NCBI GenBank assembly: GCA_020055645.1
Contig: CM034547.1
Coordinates: 63,461,884 to 63,525,883 of the forward strand
Origin: Tomocerus qinae
Lineage: Eukaryota; Arthropoda; Collembola; Entomobryomorpha; Tomoceridae
Length of the DNA: 64,000 nucleotides
Direction of reading: 5' to 3'
Part shown: positions 1-13,000 of the stretch, piece by piece
Position numbering within the stretch: the stretch's first letter is position 1
Layout of the letters: every line of letters begins with the position of its first letter
Program-made: the position numbers and the translations under genes
The notes under the pieces: model-generated
Told to the model about the DNA's origin: nothing
Databases searched by the model: none
The model's input: the letters and a program-made list of their open reading frames with translations, nothing else

Positions 1-104
1 CATGGACAATGGCCTGTAATTCTTGTCACAAATCCAAAACATGCCTTATTTTTAATGCCAGGGAAAGATGACGTAGATTTAATTAGATCGTCGTCACATA
101 TCAG
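1..104 (+). CDS. TMEM62: TMEM62-like exon (partial at window edge)
   Basis: This is read in frame 1 from the first base, and the exon continues to the left of the window. It ends ATCAG|GTTCAT, a GT donor at 105, leaving phase 2. The AG left over joins the G at 370 to make the Arg of the HIRILVFSP sequence. Confidence 0.75.
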
Positions 105-2499
105 GTTCATTATTGTCATTAATCCCATTTACACTAGTCCGTTTTCAAATAAAATATAAGCCAGTTGTATAAAATATTTCTGAGGCATTGCACATTAAGC
201 CAATGAATACAATTAAGATGATATAATAGTTGAAGTTGATTTGATGAATTGTAAATTTATCAAAACATATCGGTTGGTATTACTAGATATATTTAAGCAT
301 AGCAAAGTAGTTGCCCAACCTGCAAAAGTTCCATTTTTAATGCGATGCTCATTTTCTCACACCAATTAGGATCCTGGTATTCTCACCCGCACCGCTTGTA
401 GAGGTGAAAATACAATTGAATAATGGTGACTGGGTTAAATGTGAACACATCCGCGGACCGCTGTATGTTATACCATGGGATGCGTCGTTGTATGCTTCAG
501 GAATGAACTATGCTCATGTAAATATTCTTTCAAATTTTTAATTGCAATATTTCCATATTAGTGAATTTGTTTTAATTATATTCACCATAATACTTTTAAA
601 GTATCGTATAATCCTCTAATTGTATTTTAATGGTTATAGGTTTACGCAAAGGACCAATTGGGCAATATTAACGAAATAAGTCATCCATTCTCATTAGACG
701 GCAGTAGATTGTATTTCAAATTTCTTCCACGATTGGCTCTAATGTCGGATGCAAAGAAAGTTGTAAGTATCTCTATATTAGATTTTGTTGCAAATTACTC
801 AAATATATGCAGCTGGTTTTAATTTCCTTGTTGTTAAATTTTAACAGTTCCACACAGTGTTCTCAGGATTAGTTGTAGCTTCTGTGCTTCCCTTGATTGC
901 CCTGAGAATGCTGCATATTCTTCTTAAAGGTAATACCTATTTTTCAATACCAAAAAATTGTCCAAAGATTCACTGAGCTAATAAATATTGTATTCCTCAA
1001 AACCTAAAAAGCGTCAAATTAATAGAGGCTGCGACGCCTAAATATTCTAAACTATAATCTAATTTTATGTTAGCATTGAAATGCTGGAAATTTCTACATT
1101 GTTAATGAAAATTTTCTATAAATGAAAGAATTTTAAACAAAGGAATCTAATTTTTATGTAGGAAAACACATCGACAAGTCAGAAGTGGTTTATTTTAAAG
1201 CAAATCCACTAATTCGGAAGCTATGGATTGTCTCTTGCGTCAACAAGTTGTTCTTCCCAATGGTTTTATATCCGTTGTATATAACTGTCGGTATGTCAAA
1301 CAATTTAATATGCTAAATTAGCTATTTATTTAGTTCCTGAAGATGAGCGTTGACTTGTGATTTCTTACTAATAGAATTTTTTATTGGTACCAACGCCAGC
1401 TGTTGTTGTTCACTAAGCTTTGTATCAATACAAAGCTTATTGAAATTGAATTGCAGGTAGATAAATATATTTAGTAATTAATATGCAATGTTTTTTTCGG
1501 TATATTTTTAGCGCTTAAGATTTTATTAGCATATCGTAGGAACAATAACATGTATTTGGGCATAATAATGCATACGTATGATCACGAACAATCCGTAAAC
1601 TTTAAAACAACTAAACTGCCCCCTGTTGTACTACCATGCTCTATTATTATAATATCAGTTCCCAAATTGTTAGTAAGAATAATTATTGATTATTAAAAAT
1701 TGTAATAGTGAAATTAGTCTCGAGTCACGACTCTTTGATGTTGTCAATTAATTAATGATCATTTAATAGCGCCGTATCCGTATTTATTAATTACCCCTAT
1801 AATTTTCAGATTTAACAATTTTATAAATATTTATTTAATTCAAGGACCATGGTTTATTGGGGAAGTAATTGAAGGCCACATTGGAATTGCGTTTGCATGG
1901 GGCACAATAGTCAATGGAAAATTACTGCCTGGTGCATTTTCATACTTCTACGGATGTGTTCAAGCAAGTTTTTAATTGATGATTAACTAATTGAATAGGG
2001 CTAAGTATTCTGTCCCGCCAAACCTTTATTTAATGGATGTCTGTTGTATTATTGCAGTTGTTCTGGTTTCATATACCATTTTTGATAAGCATTAGCCATT
2101 GCTTGGACTCGAGGTAAGAATGTGTTTCGCGATATAATTACTTGAATATAGCAATTAAAATTAATATTAATTGAGTTCTGTGTTAAAATGATTGACGTTT
2201 TATATCCTAGGTTTAAGTCTTTGTGTGTTACAAATGAACTGCGAAGTCAAATGTGGAATCATCTGCCGTGTGCATTTCTACTATTCGTTCAAGCTGTTTT
2301 TGCCTACTTCTTTTGGCTAGCTTATGGAACAATGGCTCTTTTGTTGGGACCACTGCGCACTTGGTCTGTTGTTTTAGGTCTATACCTTTGGTACTTAACC
2401 GGCAATGTGAGTCAACAAGATTTTAATGAAGCATGTCTAGTTTGGGACCAAAGAGATTATTCATCTTTCATTGACGACGATAATCGACATGACCTTTAG
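1..2499 (+). CDS. TMEM62: TMEM62-like membrane protein, C-terminal part (eight exons, gene truncated at window start)
   Basis: Joined coding exons are 1-104, 370-517, 640-762, 848-929, 1162-1290, 1845-1963, 2058-2113 and 2211-2499. They sum to 1050 nt with matching phases and end at TAG, giving 349 residues. The start reads HGQWPVILVTNPKHALFLMP, the block that follows the phosphoesterase domain in TMEM62. A beta-rich segment follows (LVFSPAP, GPLYVIPWD) and then several hydrophobic helices; YITVGPWFIGEVIEG is also TMEM62-like. The family joins a calcineurin-like phosphoesterase fold to a multi-pass C-terminal membrane domain, and its role is poorly known. The N-terminal half lies outside the window. 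The assignment rests on recalled family similarity, not a search. Confidence 0.85.
370..517 (+). CDS. TMEM62: TMEM62-like exon
   Basis: Acceptor CCAATTAG|G and donor CTCAT|GTAAAT. The exon encodes ILVFSPAPLVEV, then GPLYVIPWD, then a segment ending NYAH. This is the immunoglobulin-like region between the catalytic and membrane parts in TMEM62 proteins. It ends in phase 0. Confidence 0.8.
640..762 (+). CDS. TMEM62: TMEM62-like exon
   Basis: Acceptor GTTATAG|G and donor AAGTT|GTAAGT. It contains 41 whole codons reading VYAKDQLGNINEISHPFSLD and onward to LMSDAKKV, the run-in to the first C-terminal membrane helix. The donor is an excellent consensus. Confidence 0.8.
848..929 (+). CDS. TMEM62: TMEM62-like exon (membrane helix)
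   Basis: Acceptor TTTTAACAG|TTC and donor TTAAAG|GTAATA. It encodes FHTVFSGLVVASVLPLIALR, a hydrophobic helix consistent with the first membrane segment of the C-terminal domain. It ends in phase 1. Confidence 0.78.
1162..1290 (+). CDS. TMEM62: TMEM62-like exon
   Basis: Acceptor TTATGTAG|GA and donor CTGTCG|GTATGT. It encodes KHIDKSEVVYFKANPLIRK followed by a hydrophobic stretch ending PLYITVG. Phases 1 to 1 match both neighbours. Confidence 0.8.
1845..1963 (+). CDS. TMEM62: TMEM62-like exon with GC splice donor
   Basis: Acceptor ATTCAAG|GA. It encodes PWFIGEVIEGHIGIAFAWG and onward to FYGCVQ. The only donor that keeps the frame is TTCAA|GCAAGT, a GC donor at 1964-1965. Using the nearby GT four bases later would frameshift into a stop a few codons into the next exon. 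Confidence 0.78.
2058..2113 (+). CDS. TMEM62: TMEM62-like exon
   Basis: Acceptor TATTGCAG|TTG and donor TCGAG|GTAAGA. A short exon of 18 codons plus two bases, encoding LFWFHIPFLISISHCLDS, which is hydrophobic and consistent with a membrane helix. Confidence 0.78.
2211..2499 (+). CDS. TMEM62: TMEM62-like terminal coding exon
   Basis: The acceptor is TATCCTAG|G. The exon encodes the last 96 residues, RFKSLCVTNELRSQ through two hydrophobic helices, ending FIDDDNRHDL and TAG at 2497-2499. The ATG at 2188 lies in the intron and is not a start. The acidic, hydrophilic tail is unremarkable. Confidence 0.85.
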
Positions 2500-3068
2500 T
2501 TATTGTGTTGTTTAAGCAATGTTAAGCCAATCGAGCAACATATTATGCAATGTTTCCTCGTTAGTGTTGTATAGCCGAGTTTTGTGTTTTTGTATCGATT
2601 TTGTTACGAGTCAAATTATTTTATCATTATCATTGGCCATGTTACAATGCACGAGAATATAAGGATTAAGCTGTGATAGGGCATTAAGTAGCCACTGTTT
2701 AACTTGCTGATTTTGAAAATTTGCCTACAATGAACGTTTTAAACGTTGTAGTAATTTCATTTCTGAATCATTTTAAATGAATTATGACATTACGTTTGGA
2801 CTCGGAGTTAGAAGTAATTAAGTATATACCTACTTGCAATTTTAATAGCAGTGATGTGTGCATGGTACTAGTTGCATAGTATCCTCGATAAACCTGTCAG
2901 ATCGAAAGACAGAACTTATATTTAATACTTTAATGTTCCACTGACTACCAAAGAGATAAAAACTTAAACTTTGAATATTATGATCAGTCTTGTGAAAAGC
3001 CTGACTACCCAAGTCCTCAATATTTGGAATTTGGATGAATACAAATATGCGTTGGAGCATTTTACACC

Positions 3069-3074
3069 AATAAA
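3069..3074 (+). terminator. Candidate polyadenylation signal AATAAA (TMEM62-like gene)
   Basis: Canonical hexamer about 570 bp past the stop codon. A second one at 4168-4173 would give a longer 3' UTR. The choice cannot be made without transcript ends. Confidence 0.35.
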
Positions 3075-5020
3075 ATTTTATAGAAAAATTCATATTATAT
3101 AGATAGTATAAAACTAGCTAAGTTTAGTACGCACTTATAGTGCATTTGAGATTGGATTGAAATTGAAGCAAAAAATTCATAACGTCGGCCTTTCAAAAAT
3201 ATGTACTATATCCTTCACGGCTGTAGCCTATTGAGTTCCGTTTTTATAAAGAATTAAAGTGAAAGCAGTTTATACAGATTCAAGTGAAAGCAACACTGTT
3301 AATGATTATGAATGTCCCTACTAACAATAGACAGTTACTAGTTTAATAGTCCGTTTATCTTTTAGAGCACGGCAGCTGTAAGTAAACAAATAATGTTAGC
3401 TTAATCACTATTTTAGTACTAGGAGGTTGACAACTCCTATAAACAACCCTCTTAATTAGGGATTTGTATCTTTCCATTCCAAATTGAGGGTCTAATGCAA
3501 TAATATTCAGTTAGCAAATTCTTGTTATGAGTATTATTAATGTAATTTTTGTTTGCATTCCTTAATATTCCGTATTGACCGCCGGTACACTACTAGGCTA
3601 GGCGTAGTCATATCACAAATAACTTTTGTCGATACAATTGGCATATTAAGTACTGGGTTATAAATATATGAGCACATTGTGTATCAAATAGAATAGGCTG
3701 ACATTCAAAATTAAGGATTTTATTCTCAGTGTTTAAGTTTATGTACACAATCTGTTGATCAGGTCTTTGAAAGCAAGACTGATGCTGTAACGTTTGAACA
3801 AACGAATGGAAAAACACAAACGTATATTAATTCGTAATGGTAGAAGTAGAGGCATGGAAAATGTTGTATAATTTACTTAATACTTATTTTATGTGTGCTC
3901 TTGTTGATGCATTGCATAATGTTTATGACTAACATGAAACTTGACTGTCACCGAGTCGGTTGTTTATTGGTGAGAGTTTCTGTTTGTTAACACTGGGTTA
4001 AAATGATATTTACCGACAAATCATGATGGTATGTTGTGTCATAATAGAGTTATGATAATGAGTGACTAATAGTATACTTTAGAGCTGTGTTAAATACTAG
4101 CAATGTATTTTCTGTTGTTTGCAATCGTGCAGGTCAGATGGTAATAATTTGTACTGTTTTATAGGTCAATAAATGTACGTACATTGTGTTAATGCTACGA
4201 GACGATTAGTTACTGCCTTTTAATGTAAAGGCTGAAAAGCTACATCGTTTTGATTGCCTAGAATTTGAGTGATATGCTTAACTATATTTATAGCTCTGCG
4301 TTGTGGTAGACTACGCACTTACTGATAAAGTTTACTTAGTTTTGACAGTTATGTCTGTATTGACAGTCATTAGTCAGCAGTGATTTTTTAGTATTGTACA
4401 TCACAAAGTTATGTAATGCAGTGCAATGCAATCATTACTATAATGCAAATAGCTTGGTATGATCAACATCAGACTTTTAATTTATTTGTAAAAAATTGCT
4501 ATTGAAGATTATGATGGTTATTGTTGCGCTTAAAATGATTGTCTATATCAATTAGCATAAGTTATTAATATGAATAAACGAGATGAGGTGCTACATGGAA
4601 GAAGCAACTGATATCTGCAATATTACCTGTTACAGGGATAGTTACCCTATATGCAATTAATTAAGCTAATTAGTAGTATTACTTAGTAATTGAAGAAAAT
4701 TCCTGAGAAGAAAAGGAAAACTAATTAAGAAAGAATATCAACATACCTGCTATTGTACTACAAATTCAAAATTATTTTGTTAATGATGATAGAAGTAAAA
4801 TTGTTAGACAAAGTAGAAGGATGTGGAATAAATGTTGGGTGAAAAAGAGCAGAGCATTGTACGATAAACCGTTTTATTAATTTCCGTCTCTTCTATAATG
4901 TCATAGATAACTGCAAGTCATCTAATTTGTAGGTAAAGGTGAGATCTCAACACAAAAATCAATCCTTAACAACAACAACATTTAAAATCCTTCAAACACA
5001 ACAAATATTTCTTTGTAGTA

Positions 5021-5040
5021 CAGTACAATACAGTACAATA
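5021..5040. repeat. Two-copy 10-bp tandem repeat (CAGTACAATA)
   Basis: Two perfect adjacent copies, seen directly. No function is suggested. Confidence 0.7.
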
Positions 5041-8000
5041 CGAATAGATAGATATACGTAGTATAGAGTATAGTTTACATTACAACATTACATTACGATT
5101 TACAGTAGTAATTATTAATGATATGACTCATTCGTCATATTTAGGTGTTCCATATATAGACCATTGTATTAGATTAGTAGAGTTTAGTTGGAGTATCTAA
5201 GTAGGTAGTAGATAGTTGCTATTTTATATCAATTTTCTATTCATAGTAATATATAGTTACCATATGTAAATGAACATAGTGCTAGCTTTACTACAATATC
5301 AACAGAATCATCCTTTCTAAACATCTAACAAGTTAACAACTAAATAATTTATAAGCATCATTATGCATGTATGTGTACTCTATATGTATTTCGAATCCAC
5401 GACAGTACAGTACTACCAGATATAGCTATTAATTAGTAGACAAGACAGGTTTGATGGAATACACAAATACCAATTAAATTTGTTCAGACTGTGACTACAT
5501 TGAAAGATAACTAAAGATATACTTATTAAATGTTGGAGTCTTTGTTTACAATATAAATACAGCCTCGTCTCTAACCATTCATAAACTCATAACAACACAT
5601 TAGAGAACTAAAGATGAGCTATCATACACGACCTGTCTTTCTTGCCACGAGTCTTCGTGGGTATTGGTGAGTGATGATTAGTTGTTAGTGAGTCATGCAG
5701 ATTATAAGTACGACGAAGGAGCAGGGCATTTTAGTTTTGTGCAATCTTTGGACTTGGGACATGGAACGTCGTCATTTACTTTAGATAAGGTATAGAAGGA
5801 AGCCAGAGTCTCTCTCACCACTCGACGACAATGTCATGTCATAATGTAATGTACACAATGGATAGCTAATGAATACAGAAAGCAAGGTCTGATGAAACAT
5901 TCTGGTCTGAGTCTGGACTGCATGTAATTGCTAGACCATTGAAATTCTATGTGCTAAATCCCAATACTTTCCGTCGGACTTATATTTTGGCGATTTTAGG
6001 AGTTATAATTATGTACACAGATATATATATAGGTATGTATAATATGTAGATTGTAGTAGTAATACGTAGAAATCAGTTAGATAGTGTAGAAGAGCTATAT
6101 ACTTATACATTTACATCCGTATTCTATTACGTATAAAGTATTTTACTTCTCTAGACAAGGTATGTATATTTTGACGCAAGTAAGTACATCATATTGATTA
6201 TTTAGTACTGAATGTAAGTACTGGTTACATTAAATTTTGTAATATAGTAACTTAAAGTGGACTTAATTATCCGTTGGTAAATACTAGAGTAATGTGTAGG
6301 AGAAAGCCCCTTTTCTTTGCCCAAATGCAACTGATCCTTCGAAGATTAATACCACTGCTGCTAATTTTAGTAATACCACTCGCTACGTAATTTCTGACTA
6401 GATGTCTAAGAACGCTACATTTATAGTAAATTGTAAAACGCCATATAGAAAAGAAAGGTCATCTCTCTCCTCTGGTGTATTTCACCCTAGCTTTCTTTCA
6501 TCCTAACCAATTGATTTGTTTGGATTCTGAGGCACCCGAACTTCTCATTTTGCGGCACATAGGAAATGGTCTGCTCTGATCAATGTCAATGCGTCGTAAT
6601 TGTTGCAAAACTAATACCGTAAATATGTACATACAGTCAACATGTATCAACTGGTCATCTTAGATTACGTTTTAGTAATTTATGCTGGAGAAAGTTACTA
6701 ACTTTATGTATCATTAAGTAAAACTACCATTGTAATGAAAATATTCTGACTTTTCTAAAATGATACTTAACGATCCGATTTTTGAAATATGGGCTAAGCG
6801 ACTTTCTTTCGGTAAGACTGTACAGAGGCTATAATATAGCTACCTTCTAAGCTAAGTAGATAGTCAGTAATAGACTGCTATAATATTTGTAGGCAATCTG
6901 GAGAAAGTAGTTCGAATCATAATATTATATTTCGTTAAAATAATTATACATTATAGCAGCACTAGGAACAAAGGACAAGAAAGTTAGTAATTATAATTGA
7001 TACGTATTTTTATCCAATCATTTTCCCGAAAGTTATTTCCATTTCCATAAAAAATGACAAGTAATCTATGTCTAGTAAGAGAGTACAATTAGATAAAAAA
7101 TATTATTATACTTCATCAATGGCACATTTCAAAACATGTAGTGACACGTTTTTTCAGATTTGTTTTGTTTTTTCTTTTCAGTAATAACGATACTGTAATT
7201 GTAAGTTGTAAATACGTGAACCAGATACTGCTCCATAACATAATGTGACTACTTTGACTACAATGAAGGTTCTTTATCGTAGTAACTGCATAAGACAAAA
7301 GCTGATTATTGATATTGAAGGTAGGAAGTAGCTGGATGGATGGAGTGAACTCAGTTTTCTTTACTACACTACATGCTACTAATATTTTTATCTATTATTG
7401 TATACTCTTTCTTTAAATATTTTTCATTTTCTTTTGTTAATACTTATTTCTAGACATCTTTTCGCACAGACTAATAAAAAGGTGGAACTAACCTAACCCT
7501 AACTACAGAGAGTGTCGGGAACCAACCAAATTGACTTTTTTTAAATATACATAAATACACAACGCAATTGATTAGCTAGATGTCTACTTATAATAATCTT
7601 TCAATGCCTTACCAGAACAGATTTTTTACATGAACCTTAAAATTAGTAAGCCATTCTCATTCTGTATTCGAGTCAGGACTAGGACCACGACGAGCAGAGA
7701 TAGCGATAAATTAATAAATACATATTCTGACTAGCTATCTACTAAATTTTTAGACTACATAATAATCGTAATTTTACTAAACAGGTAGAACAAGAGTGAC
7801 TAACAAACACCTAATCCCCTAATAAAACTATAAACAGAATATTTTATATATTAAAACTAAATGTTTCCACTCTGTCATTTCTATGTCTGTGTGTGAATAG
7901 CTGTCGTTTTTATTGTTTCAACATGAAATTTTATTGAAATACTGGGCAGAAATACGAGAAAATGCAAATTTTGAGTCCTTCTTTCGTTTCTGACCTGACA

Positions 8001-9833
8001 ATCTGTCTGCACTATAGTAAACGTATAAATTCGTATAAGAGTTGTAATATACAACGCCTTAAATTGACTAGTAAGTGTGAATCTCGTATCACAAATCCAT
8101 TTTATGTCATTCTTTTACTGTACATAATAATATTTGTATTGTGTAAACTACTTTTAGCTAGTATCTGTAGTTATTAGTATAATATGTTATTGTAATTTAG
8201 TGATTGATTTACGATAGAACCGATCCAATTCGTGCAATCCAGAGGTAGAGTTCTAAGTCTAAAAAGAACTTTACATTACGACAACAATGAGTGAATGGTC
8301 AACAAGGAAGAGTCAAGGTTCTTGGTTTTGAGTCCAATTAGCATTACATCTACATCTACTTTTCTAATTTTGTAGTATTACTGTCTATGTGGTACAATAT
8401 GTTAATGAATTTACAATAGAACAACTAAGTACGTTTTCTTAAATGTTAACTAGTTAATACCTCCCACTACAGATCATCATGTACTTCTGGACAAAGTTCA
8501 ATTGGACCATTAATGAGAGGTGGAAGAGTTGCAAGGGTTTGGAATGAACATAAAAATTGTCGTAGCACAATCTTAGCTTTAACCGTATCATTATCAATCT
8601 ATTATTACTATTACTTAATTATTTTCAACAGGCTCATTCATTAAAATTGCATGTCAATCAACTTTCGGCTATGTGTAGTGTTAAAACTCGGTGCTACATC
8701 AATTAATGTCATTTTACATAGTGCAATTATCCGTCTGTATTTTAAGTGATCGAATCCTTGAGTTTATAGAAATCAATGTAACAATATGAAGTACTTAATC
8801 AAATTGTTAACTACAATAATATTGACTAGAGTAAGTTAAGTCATTCATTCCACTTTCCTGATTACAAATTTAAACTGACCTTTGAAAAGTCTGTTCCGAA
8901 TAAACAAAACAATTATTTAAAACGTACGTAAATGTGACTGTGTACCAAGCACAACCAGCAGATTACTATTAATCAAACACGAAATTGTGTATCTGGAGAC
9001 GCAGAAAACGGGGCGATACAATATAACAGAAATATAGTAATTTACGAACAGAATACGTTGATAGGATTCAGTGCAGATGAATATCTCCGTAACAATTCTA
9101 CACTTTCAAGATAGTTTGTTTCTTTGAAATCTCTTGTAAATACATAATATGGAGCAATCAATTGTTAAATAAATGGCACCACACAACAGTTTCCCACTTA
9201 CATATGCCTACTACATATAATATTAGAGATATACACAAAATTCAGAGCTACGTTTTTAAAAAGGAGAATTATTAGTACTTATATTTGTGTAGAGCGTGTG
9301 TACGTAGTAATTTATGTATAAACATTGATAATTTGAGTGTTGCATCCTTATAAGTGCTATTTAGATGAAGGAAAGAGAGGTTTAGATTAGAGGGAGTCGT
9401 GTATCAATTAAATATTTAATCTTGTTTGGTTCGGCTTGTTAAACTTCGCTTATCTTTAGTTTAGCTGAGTTGAGGTATCTTGACTGAAGAGTAGGAGATA
9501 CGAGTTGAAACGACAGGAATTTTATTACAAACTAGTAAATGTAATGAAATGTATGAGCGGAGTCGTTTCAACTGTTTTCATAAGATGCGTGGGGAGGAAT
9601 GAGACTTTTGGAGTCTCTATCTCTTTTCATCTTGTCTCTTCTCTTTGCGTTTATTTGCTCTTGGCCGAGACCCAGGGAAATCTCATTGCAAGTCTCTGTC
9701 TATTACACATCAAATTATCCCAAACTGTAAGTGTCACACCTAACATTACATTACATAACCAACAAAATCTAATAATATTGATTTTTTATGTGTATGTACT
9801 TCTCACATGAAAGCTTGTAGGATGCAATTGTAT

Positions 9834-10041
9834 TTAGAATCCTTGGACAACTCCGTAGGCTTCCAGGGAGGACATAATGACGTAAAACAACCACAAGCAG
9901 ACGAAGATTATTGCTGTAGGAATCTTAACTTTTGGTGGACCACCGAGTTCTCCCCCGCCCAACGATGGGTGCCGCCTCATCAACATTATCATTATGGCGA
10001 TTAGAGCCACGGAGCAAAACATGGTTACAGAGTACGCCAAG
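9834..10041 (-). CDS. Calx: NCX terminal coding exon (last membrane helices)
   Basis: Minus-strand acceptor TTTTTTGACAG|CTTGGCG. The exon completes a Ser codon, then reads [34 protein letters not shown], a second hydrophobic helix, and [11 protein letters not shown] followed by TAA. RRxPxxGGELGGP and LEAY...GF are the hallmark C-terminal signature of NCX proteins. The intron before it is only 81 nt (10042-10122). Confidence 0.93.
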
Positions 10042-13000
10042 CTGTCAAAAAAGAATTATTACACACATTCATATAGTACACAAATTATCTGATTAAAATA
10101 ATCTACAGTTTAATAGTCATACCTTCCGGGGTCTACATTAAATTTGTTGGGCACATCACCCGGCTTGAATTTGTCGTTGAAGAATTCATGGTAAATAGCA
10201 GCCATGGTCCATGCAATACCAATACCAAGGAAGACATTGACAGCATTACTTCCCGTTACATTTCCCACGGAAGCATCGGCATATTCATCTTGAATGGCAG
10301 CTACCTTGCTTGCGAACGTATCTGAAGGGTTAGATTACACACGCAAATTAGAAATCTCAATCACTGCATATTTCAACAAACATGGAAATTCATACTATCA
10401 GAAATTAAAGGGTGAGTTTAAGGAAAAGGCGCTCGTAGAGAAGTATCACCACAAACGACAAGACTATGGAGAGTTATACGTAATAAGACAGGTTTAAAAG
10501 CGACGAATATTCAGGCTGCGGTCAGAGAGTGTGTCTAATCTTTTCAGTTTCATTCGGAGCAAGAATCAATAAAACCACAATGAATCTACTGCACGTTGTC
10601 TACTAACCACACTAGTATAGTATAATAAAACTAGTGCAATAGTATCCGCAATGAAACATCAGTGAGCTAAATAATCTGCAATATGACACGTAGATTACTG
10701 CAGATAAGAACAACCGAATTAGAGCCGGAAGTTCGCTTACTTTACGCAACGCAACATTTAAAACACAATTAAAATCACTTTTCGCTTTGTCTATATACAG
10801 GGTCGTCATTTAATCCCCGGTCCGAATTTCATTGAATTAAATATGCTTTAATATTGAGCATTCGTATTTTACTCCAGACGGAGACTACGATATCTTTACC
10901 ATGTAAATGAGATCTCCTTCAAAAGAAACTTTTACTTTACATTCACCTTGGTGCTACCTGCGCCAAAGCCGAATGAAGGTGAAAGTTCCACTATGGGTTT
11001 CGTAGTGTGTTTGGCGTGAATGGAGAAATAGGTGAAAATACCTATACCTACTTCTGCACACTATAAATTATTTTAAAAAATTGCCCCGTAGACACTATTA
11101 CAAATAGCGAAAGAGCTATTTGCGAAATAAGATGTTCCCTTACAGCTAAACCAACTTCAGATATTTCCGGGTTTAAAAGTTTAATACTTAATTTATGAAT
11201 TATTACTTCTAGTAGTATGAAAAGTTGTTTTTCTTTAGACCTTGCAAACTCTTGTTGAAACTTGTAACCACCGTAAACACCAAACTATAATACGAAAGGC
11301 TTAATGTTTTCAAATAGACGTTTTTGAGAGAAAATTAGAGTCCCGTTGGGACAATCCGTTATATGTTTTAGCCAGGGCAATGTTCACCATTTCTCCGTAT
11401 CTCTCATGATTATTCTAAAAGTTTATTTCTCAAAATATCCTTTATCTCCATTCTATTAATCTCCCTTCTATGAAGTATTTTCTCGTATCGGACATTTCCC
11501 TATGCCCCGTAACAAAGGGCTTTTGAAAAGTGTAATTCATAAAGTAAGTAAAAAGGTTACTTATCTGTACTTAAATTTTGGGGCTATGAGAGCCTATAGC
11601 TCTAAATTTTGAAGCTTTTGGCATTTAAATTACAAGGCCAATGAAATACAAACTCGAGACAGTCATTCGGTTTTTACGCTAATCTAATCTAAAAACGGGT
11701 AGAAATCCCAAGCTGAAACTTAATGATGTACTACGTGATACCTAACCAAGTATATATGGTAGAAAGTAGAATGACGACCTTGTGCTACAGCAAATAGTAG
11801 TTGCGAAAGTGATACAATCATGTTGTACGATAGCTTAACAACCACAAATTATTAAACTGACTCTAGTACCTGCAATTAGATTGCGTTCTAATTGCATTTG
11901 AAACTATATGTTAAAATCAAATCTACGTTTATATCTACACTATACTACTATGTAGTTACTGGTAGGTCCAAGTATTAAACGGACGATGGAAGTTGGCAAG
12001 GTGGATTAGTTTTTGAGGTTAACTATATCCTCCTTAACATTATTCCAATTTTTCAACTACAAGATGCGTAGTTCAGGTATATATACTACGTAGCTATATA
12101 TTGAAATGGAGTGTTCAGTCCAGTTTCATTCCATCTTTTAGACACACTTTGCTGATTTTTGGTGGCGCATTTTGTACTACTATTTAGTATTAAGCTAAGA
12201 TTTCACAAGATTTTAGTCGCAGGTAAATCTTGTGGCTAAAGTAAAATGATGCCATCATGTATTGTGAATTACTTATAAAATATCATACAAAAATAATCTC
12301 TTCTTGTGTTGAGCAGAAGCAGATAGCAAAGAAGGATTTCTAAGTTTATAAGCTTGTAAAATGTCACTACGAATACTAAGTTCTACATGAATTACACAAT
12401 TTGTGTAGGGGAAGTGAAAATAAGTACGAAAGACAAAGATGGTAATCTGCGTACTTAAAATGGTAAAGATAATGCACACTGTAAAAGAAATGGACAAACA
12501 ATGGAAGTAAAAAGCAAAAAGTCCATTGTGTATTATGTTTCGTGTGTAAGCTGAGGCTAGGCGTATTAGTCTAGTCTATGTAGAGCTAAGCTAGCATTAC
12601 AGCTACACTAGTAAACGCCAAAAGGTAGTAGTAGCAAATAAAGTGAATTAGGCTAGCGGCCCATCAGCACTTGCGGCTACTCTATTAGCCCGAACTGAAT
12701 TTTACCTGGGACACTGGTACCAAGGGCTACAAATGCGATAGCGGTTACGGAATCTCGTAGACCGACTGTACAGCCCAAATGGGATGCCAAATCTCCAATG
12801 AATGCAGTTAACACTCCAATTGATAGAATGGACACGACGAATGTTACATACCCGTCCAATAAATCTGAATAGCAAATTCAACCAAACTCGTTTCTATTAA
12901 TCCGTCACTATTACGATGCATCCGCGATTACTTATATTGATTACTATTTTTGGTGTTGCTACTGTCACCAATACTGTCGATCGTGTCTCCAGCCTTTAAC

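Larger units (their letters stand above)
2500..9833. other. Intergenic region between convergent genes, including both 3' UTRs
   Basis: No gene is seen here. The stretch must hold the 3' UTRs of the TMEM62-like gene (from the left) and of the exchanger gene (from the right). Plus-strand AATAAA hexamers at 3069-3074 and 4168-4173 are candidate polyadenylation signals for the first. On the minus strand, AATAAA (plus-strand TTTATT) at 9650-9655 and 9521-9526 are candidates for the second. The remaining ORFs are short and of chance length. Confidence 0.6.

Noticed and set aside
2188..2210. ATG at 2188 as the start of a separate 103-residue protein
   Set aside because: The bases lie in an intron. 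The frame continues from the upstream TMEM62-like exons through the acceptor at 2210.
10294..10497. 67-codon plus-strand ORF near the alpha-2 exon
   Set aside because: Partly antisense to a conserved exon and otherwise intronic.
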